A stretch of DNA of 40,751 nt from an uncultured Eubacterium sp. Lineage in GTDB: Bacteria > Bacillota > Clostridia > Lachnospirales > Lachnospiraceae. The notes under the pieces are model-generated. The model made no database searches. It was not told the origin of the DNA and saw only the letters and a program-made list of their open reading frames with translations. A program made the position numbers and the translations under genes. Where the stretch lies: contig CAKRGF010000023.1 of NCBI GenBank assembly GCA_934322085.1, positions 1 through 40,751 on the forward strand. The letters run 5' to 3'. Below, in pieces: positions 15,115 through 23,470 of the stretch (positions are counted from its first letter, which is position 1; each line of letters begins with the position of its first letter).

Positions 15115-17358
15115 TTAGTAACCATTTACCGGGTCTCTGTCATACTGCACACTGCATGTTTTTTGATTTGCGACACGGCGGTTTGCTTCTTCTGCAATTT
15201 CTCTGACACAAGCCATCGCTTCTTCGTCCATGCTCTTTACATACAGAACATACCGGTACCTGTCTTTAGCACGGCTTAACCCGGCTTTTGACGGACCAAT
15301 GAGCGTGACCGCATCACCGCACACAGAATGTATGTTTTCTGCCAGTTTTTCGCTCAATGTTTTCGCTTCGTTCTCTTCTTCCGATAGTATGAGAATCGCC
15401 GCCATCTGCGAATACGGCGGATACTTCATAAGCCGCCTGAATGCCAGTTCATTTTCGTAAAAATATTCAGCATCCTGCCCGGCAACCGCCTGAATCGAGT
15501 ATTCCTCCGGATTATACGTCTGAATCACGACTTCACCGGCCTTTTCTGCTCTGCCGGCGCGGCCACTTGCCTGCATCAACAACTCAAATGTGCGCTCACT
15601 GCTTCGGTAATCGCCCGCATATAAACTCATATCAGCCGCTAATGCTGCCACAAGCGTAACATTAGGGAAATCATGCCCCTTTACAATCATCTGGGTGCCA
15701 ATTAAAATATCTGCCTCGCCATTACGAAATGGTGTCAGGACACTTTCATGTCCATGTTTCCCCGTTGTTGTATCTCCATCCATCCGAAGAACCCTTGCCG
15801 TAGGAAACCGCTTATGAAGCATCTCCTCAACTTTCTGCGTGCCAAGTCCAAATGCAGCAATGTAAGGTGAACCGCACGATGGGCACGTCTTTGGCATCGC
15901 GATTGCATGTCCACAGTAATGACAGACTAATGTATCTACATCACCGACATGATTTTTGTGTGCCGTCATGGAAACTTCACAATGACTACATTTTAACACA
16001 AAACCACAACTGCGACAAGAAACAAAGCCTGCATATCCGCGCCGATTTAAAAATAGTATGGTCTGCTCATTTCGTTTTAACCGTTCCTCGATTTTTTCCT
16101 GTAATACACGGCTGAAAATCGAGCGGTTTCCTTCTTCTAATTCTTTCCTTAAATCCGCCACATAAACCTTCGGCATACAGACATGGTTCACACGGTGTGG
16201 TAACGTAAGAAGCACATATTCTCCTTGTTTCGCCTTCTCATAGGTTTCTACCGATGGCGTCGCAGAGCCCAGCACAACGCTTGCTCCACTCTGCCTTGCT
16301 CTCTCAATCGCTACGTCTCTTGCATGATATTTGGGCGGCTTTTCACTTTTATAACTCATCTCATGCTCTTCATCAATGAGAATGAGTCCCAGATTTGAAA
16401 ATGGAATAAACAAAGCAGAGCGCGGTCCGACAACGATATCCACTTCTCCTCGTTTTGCCCTCTCATACTGGTCGTATTTTTCCCCTTCTGACATTCTGGA
16501 ATTTAATACCGTCACCCGGTCTCCAAACCGCTTTTGAAAACGAACTACCGTCTGATAAGTAAGTGCAATTTCAGGAATCAGCATAATAACTTGTTTATTA
16601 TGCTGTAAAACTGCCTGTATCATTTCCATATAGACTTCCGTTTTGCCACTGCCGGTGACACCATATAGCAGATACGTCATCCGTTTCCCCTGCCGGTAAT
16701 CCCCGGTAAATACATCAACAGCCGTCTGCTGCTCTTCATTCAGCGTCTTTTTTTCCGAAACTGCCTTTCCATCAAAAACCGGATTTCTATATTTCTTTTC
16801 ATTTGTAACGGTAAGCCATCCCGCTTTCACCATGCCGTCAATCACAGGTTTCGTAATCTTATATTTTTTTGCCGCCAGTCTGCTTGTCATCTGTCCACCT
16901 TCTGCAAACATTCCCTGTAGCAGACGTGCTTTTGCTTTATAATGCTTTAACAGACAGCGGTTTAATTCTTTCTTCATTTCATCTTCGGGCAAAGCAAAAT
17001 TAAGCCAGTGTTCTTCCACTGACTTAATCTGCCTCCGAATCGGAAGCACCGTTTTTAATGCTTCATTCATTGTTGTTCCATATCTTTGCCGAATCCATGC
17101 GGCTAACTGAATCAACTTAGATTCTACCGGAAGTTCCTTTTTCTCAATCTCAGAAATTTCCTTCATCCGTTCAACCGGCCATGCCGCCTGATCCGTTATA
17201 TTCATTACATAACCACGAATCAGACGATTTCCCCTTCCAAAGGGAATTTTGACACAGCACCCGGCAAACACTTCTTCTTCCCATTGTTTTGGAATTATAT
17301 ACTGAAATGTCCGGTCGAGTGCTTCCACCGACAAATCTACGATAATATCTGCAAACAA
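15115..17358 (-). CDS. priA: Primosomal replication-restart helicase PriA
   Basis: This 747-residue superfamily-2 3'-5' DNA helicase reloads the replication machinery at stalled forks. An N-terminal DNA-binding region precedes Walker A GVTGSGKT (233-240) and the DEEH Walker B. A zinc-binding insert follows with paired cysteines (CRSCGF, CSHCE, CHYCG, CPSCGS), then motifs V and VI (GTQMIVKGHDFP, QASGRAGR). The length is normal. The start is a TTG at 17358, 7 nt after AAGGAG; translation from the next ATG would remove part of the conserved N-terminus. Only 4 nt separate it from murF. Confidence 0.97.
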   Translation of the reverse strand: MFADIIVDLSVEALDRTFQYIIPKQWEEEVFAGCCVKIPFGRGNRLIRGYVMNITDQAAWPVERMKEISEIEKKELPVESKLIQLAAWIRQRYGTTMNEALKTVLPIRRQIKSVEEHWLNFALPEDEMKKELNRCLLKHYKAKARLLQGMFAEGGQMTSRLAAKKYKITKPVIDGMVKAGWLTVTNEKKYRNPVFDGKAVSEKKTLNEEQQTAVDVFTGDYRQGKRMTYLLYGVTGSGKTEVYMEMIQAVLQHNKQVIMLIPEIALTYQTVVRFQKRFGDRVTVLNSRMSEGEKYDQYERAKRGEVDIVVGPRSALFIPFSNLGLILIDEEHEMSYKSEKPPKYHARDVAIERARQSGASVVLGSATPSVETYEKAKQGEYVLLTLPHRVNHVCMPKVYVADLRKELEEGNRSIFSRVLQEKIEERLKRNEQTILFLNRRGYAGFVSCRSCGFVLKCSHCEVSMTAHKNHVGDVDTLVCHYCGHAIAMPKTCPSCGSPYIAAFGLGTQKVEEMLHKRFPTARVLRMDGDTTTGKHGHESVLTPFRNGEADILIGTQMIVKGHDFPNVTLVAALAADMSLYAGDYRSSERTFELLMQASGRAGRAEKAGEVVIQTYNPEEYSIQAVAGQDAEYFYENELAFRRLMKYPPYSQMAAILILSEEENEAKTLSEKLAENIHSVCGDAVTLIGPSKAGLSRAKDRYRYVLYVKSMDEEAMACVREIAEEANRRVANQKTCSVQYDRDPVNGY

Positions 17359-17362
17359 CCTG

Positions 17363-18766
17363 TCACTCCTTTATCAGTCGTTTCACAACTTCATCCATCT
17401 TCATTCCGCGGGAACCTTTTACCAGTACCCAGTCCTCTTTTTGAAGTTTTGCTTCCAATTCTTTCATCACTTCATCTTTAGACTCTGCAGCAAAAGCTGG
17501 TATATCACTATGTGCCTTTACATAATTACTGATGTGCGCCGCTTCTTTTCCAACTGTAAAGAGGTAGTCAAGCCTGCGTCCCTTATTTTGTTCCTCTACG
17601 ATAAACTGTCCGATTCCCTCATGAAGTTTTCCGGAATCTTTTCCCAGTTCCAGCACATCCGCAAGAACGGCAATTCGTCTGCCATCTCCCGGATAATCAA
17701 ACAGTGCATGAAGATTACTCGTAATTGAATCCGGACTTGCATTGTACGTATCATCTACCACGTGAATCCCATTTATATCATGCACAACACCACGCATCGC
17801 AATCGGCTTATAATTTTTCAAAGCCTGAATGGCATCCTTTACCGGCACACCATACTTGCGGCCTAATGCCATCGCAATCACAGCATTATTTACATTATGA
17901 GTTCCCATCACAGACAGCGAAACTTTTTCTTTTCCTTCGCTATCATGATACATAAAACTCTGTCCGTCCTCATTTGCGCTCATTTCATCTGCAAAATACT
18001 CGCAGCCGGACTCTGTTCCATAGTAGGAAACTTTATAGTTTCCTTTGCAGCGTTCAAATGGAACCTGTGTCTCCACTAACTGTCTCACATCTCCATTACC
18101 GCTGGCAAACAGCGTGCCACCATCCGGAAGATAGGTGACAATCTTTCCTTTTTCTTTGCAGATATTTTCTCTTGAGCCCAAATTTCCAATATGAGAAACA
18201 CCGATATTTGTTAAAACCGCACATTCCGGTTTTACCATCTCGACTAACCGGTCCATTTCACCCGGCATGCTGATTCCCATTTCAATCACAGCAAGTTCTG
18301 TATCTTCATCCAATTCAAACATCATCAGTGCCACACCAATCTGGCTGTTTAAATTCTTGTAAGTTTTAACCGTTCGGTACTTCGTTTCCAATACAGCAGC
18401 AATCATTTCCTTTGTCGTCGTCTTTCCAACGCTTCCTGTAATACCAATAATTCTTACTGGAAGTTTGCTGCGGTACCAGGCGGCAAATTTCTGCATTGCC
18501 AACAGTGTATCGGAAACGTAAATTCCGGCACCTTTCTTTTCCTTTTCTCTGTCATCCGAAAAGAATACACAAGAAGCTCCTGCCTCCAGCACATCCGGAA
18601 TAAAGCGGTGTGCATCTACACGCTCCCCTATGATTGGTACAAATAAGGTCCCAGTCTTTACTTCTCTTGAATCGGTCGAAACATTTGTCACGACAGCATT
18701 TTCATCGCCCCAAACAAGTTTACCACCGACTGCTTTCACAATATCCTTTACCTGAACCTGTCTCAT
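17363..18766 (-). CDS. murF: UDP-MurNAc-tripeptide--D-Ala-D-Ala ligase
   Basis: This 467-residue cytoplasmic Mur ligase adds D-Ala-D-Ala to the UDP-MurNAc-tripeptide and completes the lipid II pentapeptide precursor. The Mur N-terminal domain (STDSREV, LFVPIIGERVDAHRF) precedes the ATP loop GITGSVGKTTT (108-118). The central-domain motif EMGISMPGEM and the C-terminal ligase motif VDDTYNASPDS follow. I use the ATG at 18766, 7 nt after AGGAG; an in-frame ATG 33 nt upstream would overlap dapB. It lies 13 nt after dapB, so the enzyme that consumes the diaminopimelate-containing precursor is co-transcribed with diaminopimelate synthesis. Confidence 0.96.
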   Translation of the reverse strand: MRQVQVKDIVKAVGGKLVWGDENAVVTNVSTDSREVKTGTLFVPIIGERVDAHRFIPDVLEAGASCVFFSDDREKEKKGAGIYVSDTLLAMQKFAAWYRSKLPVRIIGITGSVGKTTTKEMIAAVLETKYRTVKTYKNLNSQIGVALMMFELDEDTELAVIEMGISMPGEMDRLVEMVKPECAVLTNIGVSHIGNLGSRENICKEKGKIVTYLPDGGTLFASGNGDVRQLVETQVPFERCKGNYKVSYYGTESGCEYFADEMSANEDGQSFMYHDSEGKEKVSLSVMGTHNVNNAVIAMALGRKYGVPVKDAIQALKNYKPIAMRGVVHDINGIHVVDDTYNASPDSITSNLHALFDYPGDGRRIAVLADVLELGKDSGKLHEGIGQFIVEEQNKGRRLDYLFTVGKEAAHISNYVKAHSDIPAFAAESKDEVMKELEAKLQKEDWVLVKGSRGMKMDEVVKRLIKE

Positions 18767-18779
18767 CTTGTCACTCCTA

Positions 18780-19541
18780 TCAGTTTGCCGCAATGACATC
18801 TGCCATCTCGTAACGGCCTGCCGTCTTTCCTTTTAAGAATTTTGCCGCTGCTACAGCCCCTTTTCCAAATACAGCCTTGCTGTAAGCAGTATGAGAAAAT
18901 GTAATCACTTCATCTTTACCGGCAAAAATCACATCGTGGTCGCCGACAATCGTACCACCGCGCACTGCAGAAATGCCAAGTTCTTTTTTATCACGTTTCT
19001 GTCTTCTCTGAGAGCGGTCATAAACATACTCGTATGGATTTCCCATTGCCTCATTAATAGAATCTGCTAATGCAAGTGCCGTACCCGATGGAGCATCCAA
19101 TTTCTGGTTGTGATGTTTCTCTACGATTTCCACATCAAATCCTTCTGTAGCAAAAACTTTTGCCGCATCCTGCACCAGTTTCAAAAGTGTGTTAATGCCA
19201 AGTGACATATTCGCAGATTTCAAAACAGCTGTCTGTGTTGCTGCTTCTTCAATTTTAGCAAGCTGCTCATCGTCGTATCCGGTTGTACAAAGCACTACCG
19301 GAACTTTTTTCTCTTTGCTGAATGTAAGAATATCATCCAAAATTTTCGGCGTCGAAAAATCAATCAAAGCATCTGCTTCCACATCACAGTCCGCTAATTT
19401 CTGAAAAACAGGATAAGAGTTTTCTTTGGTATCCACCATATCAATTCCTGCTACAATTTCTGCCTCTGCATCTTCATTTACAATTCCGGTAATCATGCGG
19501 CCCATCGCACCATTACATCCACACATAATAATTCGAGTCAT
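18780..19541 (-). CDS. dapB: 4-Hydroxy-tetrahydrodipicolinate reductase
   Basis: This 253-residue cytoplasmic enzyme catalyses the second committed step of the diaminopimelate/lysine pathway, using NAD(P)H. The nucleotide loop is GCNGAMGR (8-15). The catalytic region EKHHNQKLDAPSGTAL carries the paired His143-His144 and the substrate-binding Lys. LIDFST and CTTGY are also conserved family positions. The ribosome site AGGAGG lies a few nt before the ATG, and the gene is 35 nt downstream of dapA. Confidence 0.97.
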   Translation of the reverse strand: MTRIIMCGCNGAMGRMITGIVNEDAEAEIVAGIDMVDTKENSYPVFQKLADCDVEADALIDFSTPKILDDILTFSKEKKVPVVLCTTGYDDEQLAKIEEAATQTAVLKSANMSLGINTLLKLVQDAAKVFATEGFDVEIVEKHHNQKLDAPSGTALALADSINEAMGNPYEYVYDRSQRRQKRDKKELGISAVRGGTIVGDHDVIFAGKDEVITFSHTAYSKAVFGKGAVAAAKFLKGKTAGRYEMADVIAAN

Positions 19542-19576
19542 CGTCTTCCTCCTATTTCTTTTTCAATCGTAACTAA

Positions 19577-20464
19577 TTATTTGATAACGCCGGCTTTTCT
19601 CATTTCTTCTTCCAGTCTTTTTGCGTTCGCATCTTCCATTTCCGTAAGAGGCAGACGCAAACTGCCTACTTCCATTCCCATCAAATTCAATGCCTTCTTT
19701 ACAGGAATCGGATTTACTTCGCAGAACAAAGCCTTTACCAAATCAAAATATTTCAACTGCATCTCACAGCTCTTTGCCACATCTCCATCAAGATAACTTG
19801 CTACCATGTCATGAGTCTCTTTTGGCAAAATGTTTGACAATACGGAAATTACACCTTTACCACCAAGAGAAAGAACCGGTACAATCTGGTCATCATTTCC
19901 GGAATATACATCAACGGTTCCCTTTGCTAAACTCATCAACTCTGCAACTTCTGAGATATCACCTGTTGCATCCTTTACGCCGACAATGTTTGGTACTTCA
20001 TGGCACAAATCCACAACTGTCTGTGGTGCCAATCTGGTACCCGTACGGCTTGGTACATTATATAAAATAATTGGAACATTAACTTCTTTTGCAATGGCTT
20101 TGTAATGTGCTTTCAAACCATTCTGTGTTGCTTTGTTATAATATGGAGTAACCAAGAGAAGTCCGTCCACTCCGCTTTTCTCTGCTTCTTTTGACAATTC
20201 AATTGCCGACTGTGTGCAGTTCGAACCGGTTCCTGCGATAACCGGAATCCGTTTATTAATTACTTCACAAGCAAAACGAATACACTCCAAATGTTCTTCA
20301 TCTGAAAGTGTAGATGCCTCACCAGTGGTTCCACAGATAATGATAGCATCTGTTTTATTTGCCACATGAAACTCTAACAGTTCTCTCAATTTTTCATAAT
20401 TCACACTTCCGTCTTCATTCATCGGTGTAATCAATGCAACACCTGCTCCAGTAAAAATAGCCAT
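19577..20464 (-). CDS. dapA: 4-Hydroxy-tetrahydrodipicolinate synthase
   Basis: This 295-residue TIM-barrel aldolase condenses pyruvate with aspartate semialdehyde to start diaminopimelate and lysine synthesis. Family motifs: CGTTGEAST (Thr46-Thr47), TPYYNKATQ, YNVPSRTG (Tyr135 and the substrate-binding Arg140), and the Schiff-base Lys164 in VGVKDATGD. I place the start at the ATG at 20464, 9 nt after AAAGG, giving MAIFTGAGVA; the ATG three codons earlier directly abuts the ribosome site. A lysine riboswitch and its terminator lie in the leader, so expression should fall when lysine is plentiful. It is the first gene of the long operon. Confidence 0.97.
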   Translation of the reverse strand: MAIFTGAGVALITPMNEDGSVNYEKLRELLEFHVANKTDAIIICGTTGEASTLSDEEHLECIRFACEVINKRIPVIAGTGSNCTQSAIELSKEAEKSGVDGLLLVTPYYNKATQNGLKAHYKAIAKEVNVPIILYNVPSRTGTRLAPQTVVDLCHEVPNIVGVKDATGDISEVAELMSLAKGTVDVYSGNDDQIVPVLSLGGKGVISVLSNILPKETHDMVASYLDGDVAKSCEMQLKYFDLVKALFCEVNPIPVKKALNLMGMEVGSLRLPLTEMEDANAKRLEEEMRKAGVIK

Positions 20465-20510
20465 TTTTTTCATCCTTTCTGAATTGCGTTTTGTGCTTAT
20501 GAATGGATTG

Positions 20511-20543
20511 CAAAAAAAGGAGCTGACACACGTGCCAACTCCT
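20511..20543 (-). terminator. Lysine-riboswitch terminator hairpin
   Basis: On the minus strand AGGAGTTGGCAC pairs with GTGTGTCAGCTCCT (20518-20543), followed by seven Ts (20511-20517). It lies between the aptamer and dapA, so it is the expression platform that stops transcription when lysine is bound. Confidence 0.9.
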
Positions 20544-20544
20544 C

Positions 20545-20725
20545 ATTGTTTTCGATAACGAGTAGCACTCCATCATAGCGATGACAGTCATATGATTATT
20601 CACCATATGCCCAGAAGAATCATGTGCAGGCAATCCTCTCCTTCGGCAGACGTTCCTTTCACAAATCATCGTCCATCCTGTCATGTCCGATTTGCTACTG
20701 ATAAAGTCCGCGCCTCTACCTTTCT
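20545..20725 (-). promoter_or_regulatory. Lysine riboswitch (L-box) aptamer
   Basis: Read on the minus strand the leader has the conserved L-box blocks in order: AGGTAGAGGCGCGGAC, then TCAGTAGC, GAAAGGAACG, CTGCCGAAGGAGAGG, TTCTTCTGGGCATAT, GACTGTCATC and TGGAGTGCTACTCG. These form the five-helix lysine aptamer. A terminator follows directly, and the first gene downstream is dapA, the classic target. Termination on lysine binding is the known mechanism of this class. Confidence 0.94.
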
Positions 20726-20732
20726 ATATAAA

Positions 20733-20761
20733 AGAATATCACTCTTCCCTTTAGTGGTCAA
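20733..20761 (-). promoter_or_regulatory. Sigma-A promoter of the lysine riboswitch / dapA operon
   Basis: On the minus strand there is a -35 box TTGACC (20756-20761), a 17-nt spacer and a -10 box TATTCT (20733-20738). Transcription would start a few bases before the aptamer. The -35 box lies 8 nt downstream of the SSB-like gene stop. Confidence 0.8.
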
Positions 20762-20769
20762 GCATTAGT

Positions 20770-21450
20770 TCACTCTTTTTTATCTTCTTCGTCAATCACA
20801 CAGGCCGCAGTAATCTCATTACTCTCTTCCACACACTCCAATTTGCTGACGGAAATTTCATAAGCAACGCGTGTTTCATATTCCTCATCACCAACCTGCT
20901 TCTGGTATTCACGGCTCTGAATCCGTCCCCATAGCTGAACGTGTTCTCCTACACCAAATCCATCGGCATAACGGGCATTTCTTCCCCAGCAGATGCAAGG
21001 AATGTAATCGGATTTGCCATACGGACGATTGACAGCCATTAAAAGATCCGCAATTTCTCTTCCAAGCGGTGTCTTTCGATAAACCGGTGGTTTGCACAAA
21101 TAGCCATCCAAAAAGATATAATTCGGTTTCTCTACTTCCATCTCTTCTTCGTCCATATGTAAATCTCTTACAAACACGGATAAAACAAGCCGGTTATGAT
21201 TTTCTTCATGACGGTTGTAGGAACGAAACTGTCCACTCGCCTCCATATACATACCACGGTAATCCTTCGTTATGTCAATAAGCCGCTCCGATACCATGAG
21301 CGGAATCTTGTCATACACTTGGCTCAATCGTTTTACCGAAAGATACACCATATAGAATCCTTCACCATACACTTCATGGCTAAAAGCAAACTTACTTACC
21401 ACTTCACCATAAATATTCACCTGATTGTTTCCCAAAATCTTATCTGCCAT
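20770..21450 (-). CDS. Single-stranded DNA-binding protein-like, two OB-fold domains
   Basis: This 226-residue protein has two SSB-like OB-fold segments. The first covers about 5-100 (NNQVNIYGEVVSKFAFSHEV at the start, RLVLSVFVRDL at the end). The second covers about 109-206 and is the more typical one (NYIFLDGYLCKPPVYRKTPLG, then ADLLMAVNR, IPCICWGRNA, VQLWGRIQSREYQK). A normal bacterial SSB has one OB fold and a DDDIPF-like acidic tip that recruits partners. Here the C-terminus is VIDEEDKKE: acidic, but without the terminal Pro-Phe. The ribosome site AAGGGGGT lies 8 nt before the ATG. It appears to be a single-gene unit with its own promoter. It is probably an accessory SSB, not the replicative one; which one is not decided by sequence. 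Confidence 0.8.
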   Translation of the reverse strand: MADKILGNNQVNIYGEVVSKFAFSHEVYGEGFYMVYLSVKRLSQVYDKIPLMVSERLIDITKDYRGMYMEASGQFRSYNRHEENHNRLVLSVFVRDLHMDEEEMEVEKPNYIFLDGYLCKPPVYRKTPLGREIADLLMAVNRPYGKSDYIPCICWGRNARYADGFGVGEHVQLWGRIQSREYQKQVGDEEYETRVAYEISVSKLECVEESNEITAACVIDEEDKKE

Positions 21451-21711
21451 TTTTCATGACCCCCTTTGTTTTTTGTCTGCTTGAATCAAGCATTTTTCTA
21501 TACATAACTATATATATGCCGTATAATTCATTTTTAGAACTTATATTTAATATTTTTTATTTTATTTTTACCGTTTTGTTATCATATCATAAATTCCAAT
21601 TTTTCGCAATAAAAATCATGAAATGGTTTTTAGGTGATAGACGCTGTTGCTTTCCTAGGTTTTTCTTAGTTTTAGTATAAAGGCTTTGCGGAACTCCAAA
21701 AAGAAGCACAC
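21451..21711. other. AT-rich non-coding stretch upstream of the SSB-like gene
   Basis: About 260 bp without a supported gene. It contains the SSB-like gene promoter and a roughly 120-nt AU-rich leader. Inside the leader is a perfect 7-1-7 palindrome TGCTTGA-A-TCAAGCA (21478-21492), 28 nt from the start codon, which could be an operator or a small RNA hairpin. I see nothing else in it. Confidence 0.5.
21581..21609 (-). promoter_or_regulatory. Sigma-A promoter of the SSB-like gene
   Basis: On the minus strand there is a -35 box TTGCGA (21604-21609), a 17-nt spacer and a -10 box TATGAT (21581-21586). Confidence 0.6.
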
Positions 21712-21751
21712 AAAAAAAGAAACCCAATTCACAAAATGAACCGAGTTTCTT
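21712..21751 (-). terminator. Terminator after ilvC
   Basis: A 15-bp stem (21717-21731 with 21737-21751, three G-U pairs) with a 5-nt loop is followed on the minus strand by seven Ts. It lies 26 nt after the ilvC stop codon. Confidence 0.9.
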
Positions 21752-21777
21752 CTTAATTATCTGTTTATGTCTTAAAA

Positions 21778-22800
21778 TTAGTTGTTAATCAACTTATCTT
21801 CGCCATTCCAGCTATACAATTTACGGATTTCTTCACCAACTACTTCTGATGGATGCTCAGCAGCCAATTTTCTCATAGCCTTAAAGTGAACCTGTCCGCC
21901 AGCTTCTGACATGTCAAGCAGGAAGTCTTTTGCGAAAGTACCATCCTGAATGTCGGAAAGAATCTTCTTCATAGCTTTCTTTGTATCCTCTGTAATGATT
22001 TTTGGTCCTGTTACATAATCACCATATTCTGCTGTGTTAGAAATGGAATATCTCATGCCTGCGAAACCACTCTGGTAAATCAAATCAACGATAAGTTTCA
22101 TCTCATGGATACACTCAAAGTAAGCATTTCTTGGGTCATAACCGGCTTCTACCAAAGTTTCAAAACCAGCCTGCATCAATGCACAAACACCACCACAAAG
22201 AACAGCCTGCTCACCAAAGAGGTCAGTCTCTGTCTCTGTACGGAAAGTTGTCTCCAAAACGCCGGCTCTTGCACCACCAATTGCAAGGGAGTAAGCAAGT
22301 GCAAGTTCCAGAGCTTTTCCTGTTGCATCCTGATGTACTGCTACCAAACAAGGAACACCTTTTCCTGCCTGATACTCGCTGCGTACCGTATGTCCCGGTC
22401 CTTTTGGTGCAATCATCGTTACATCAACGTCAGCCGGTGGAACAATCTGGTTAAAGTGAATATTGAAACCATGAGCAAACATAAGCATATTGCCTGCTTC
22501 CAAGTTTGGCTCGATGGACTCTTTGTACATTTTTGCCTGCAGCTCATCATTGATAAGAATCATGATGATGTCAGCTTTCTTAGCAGCTTCGGCTGCCGTA
22601 TATACTTCAAATCCCTGCTCTTCTGCTCTCTTCCATGATTTTGATCCTTCATAAAGACCAATAATTACGTGGCATCCGGACTCCTTTGCGTTCAATGCAT
22701 GTGCGTGTCCCTGACTACCATAACCGATTACGGCAATTGTTTTACCGTCCAGTGCTGCCAAGTTACAGTCATCCTGGTAATAAATCTTTGCTTCTGACAT
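21778..22800 (-). CDS. ilvC: Ketol-acid reductoisomerase
   Basis: This 340-residue cytoplasmic enzyme isomerises and reduces acetolactate or acetohydroxybutyrate to the dihydroxy acid in valine, leucine and isoleucine synthesis, with Mg2+ and NAD(P)H. It has the Rossmann loop GYGSQGHA followed by HVIIGLYEGSKSW, which helps set cofactor preference. It also has APKGPGHTVR, TETDLFGEQAVLCGG with the metal-binding Asp and Glu, and ECIHEMKLIVDL with further acidic ligands. The length is that of the short class I form. The site AGGAGG precedes the ATG. It follows ilvN after 77 nt containing a small CGGGAT/ATCCCG hairpin. Confidence 0.97.
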   Translation of the reverse strand: MSEAKIYYQDDCNLAALDGKTIAVIGYGSQGHAHALNAKESGCHVIIGLYEGSKSWKRAEEQGFEVYTAAEAAKKADIIMILINDELQAKMYKESIEPNLEAGNMLMFAHGFNIHFNQIVPPADVDVTMIAPKGPGHTVRSEYQAGKGVPCLVAVHQDATGKALELALAYSLAIGGARAGVLETTFRTETETDLFGEQAVLCGGVCALMQAGFETLVEAGYDPRNAYFECIHEMKLIVDLIYQSGFAGMRYSISNTAEYGDYVTGPKIITEDTKKAMKKILSDIQDGTFAKDFLLDMSEAGGQVHFKAMRKLAAEHPSEVVGEEIRKLYSWNGEDKLINN

Positions 22801-22839
22801 ATTTACAGCCTCCTAAATTAATTGTATTTAAAGCCTATC

Positions 22840-22854
22840 CGGGATAAAATCCCG
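22840..22854 (-). other. Small hairpin between ilvN and ilvC
   Basis: CGGGAT (22840-22845) and ATCCCG (22849-22854) form a 6-bp stem with a 3-nt loop in the intergenic mRNA. No T run follows, so it is more likely an RNA processing or stability element than a terminator. Confidence 0.4.
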
Positions 22855-22877
22855 TGGATGGTTTTCTAAGTAGTAAA

Positions 22878-23381
22878 TTACTTACTCTCTTTGGCTCCAT
22901 CATAAAAACCACGAGCCAGACCGGAAATACCGGTACGTACCAGTTCTTTTATCTCATAGCCCTCAATCAGCTTGATAAAAGCGTCCAGTTTTGCCTGATT
23001 ACCCGTCAACTCAATCATCATTGAATTATCTGCAACATCTACAATTTTCGCACGGAAAATATCAACAATCGCATTAATGGCCGGTCTTGCGTCTTTATCT
23101 GCTTCAACCTTAACCAATATCAATTCGCGGCATACCGATGCTTCACCGGTAAGCTGTTTGACGGATTTTACATCTTCTAACTTATTAACCTGTTTTTCAA
23201 TCTGCTCCAGCACAATATCATCCCCCGTAACGGATACCGTCATACGGGAAAATGCCGGATTCTCTGTCTCACCAACAGTCAGACTGTCAATATTATAACC
23301 ACGGCGGCTGAATAAACCGGCAACACGGCTCAGCACACCGGAGGTATTATTTACCAATATAGATAAAACTACTTTACTCAT
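22878..23381 (-). CDS. ilvN: Acetolactate synthase regulatory (small) subunit
   Basis: This 167-residue protein is the regulatory subunit of acetohydroxyacid synthase and confers valine feedback inhibition on the catalytic subunit. An N-terminal ACT domain (SILVNNTSGVLSRVAGLFSR, then YNIDSLTVGETE) is followed by the C-terminal small-subunit domain (ELILVKVEAD, IVDIFRAKIVDVADNSM, ELTGNQAKLDAF, GISGLARGF). The length matches the long small-subunit form. The catalytic subunit gene ilvB is not adjacent and must lie elsewhere. The site AGGGGG lies 8 nt before the ATG and a near-consensus promoter is immediately upstream. Confidence 0.95.
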   Translation of the reverse strand: MSKVVLSILVNNTSGVLSRVAGLFSRRGYNIDSLTVGETENPAFSRMTVSVTGDDIVLEQIEKQVNKLEDVKSVKQLTGEASVCRELILVKVEADKDARPAINAIVDIFRAKIVDVADNSMMIELTGNQAKLDAFIKLIEGYEIKELVRTGISGLARGFYDGAKESK

Positions 23382-23441
23382 GGGATACGCCCCCTCTTTA
23401 TCGAATATCCTAGCGTATTAATCTGAAATAACGCTCATTTA

Positions 23442-23470
23442 ATTGTAGCAATATAGGTCTTTATTGTCAA
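23442..23470 (-). promoter_or_regulatory. Near-consensus promoter of ilvNC, overlapping the upstream stop codon
   Basis: On the minus strand there is TTGACA (23465-23470), a 17-nt spacer and TACAAT (23442-23447). The TGA stop codon of the LCP gene lies inside the -35 box. The leader is about 55 nt, too short for a T-box. Confidence 0.85.

Noticed and set aside
22105..22638. A 177-codon plus-strand open frame opposite ilvC
   Set aside because: It is fully antisense to a well-conserved enzyme, has no ribosome site and its composition looks non-coding.
23382..23470. A T-box leader upstream of ilvN
   Set aside because: The leader from the mapped promoter boxes is only about 55 nt and has no T-box sequence or terminator.
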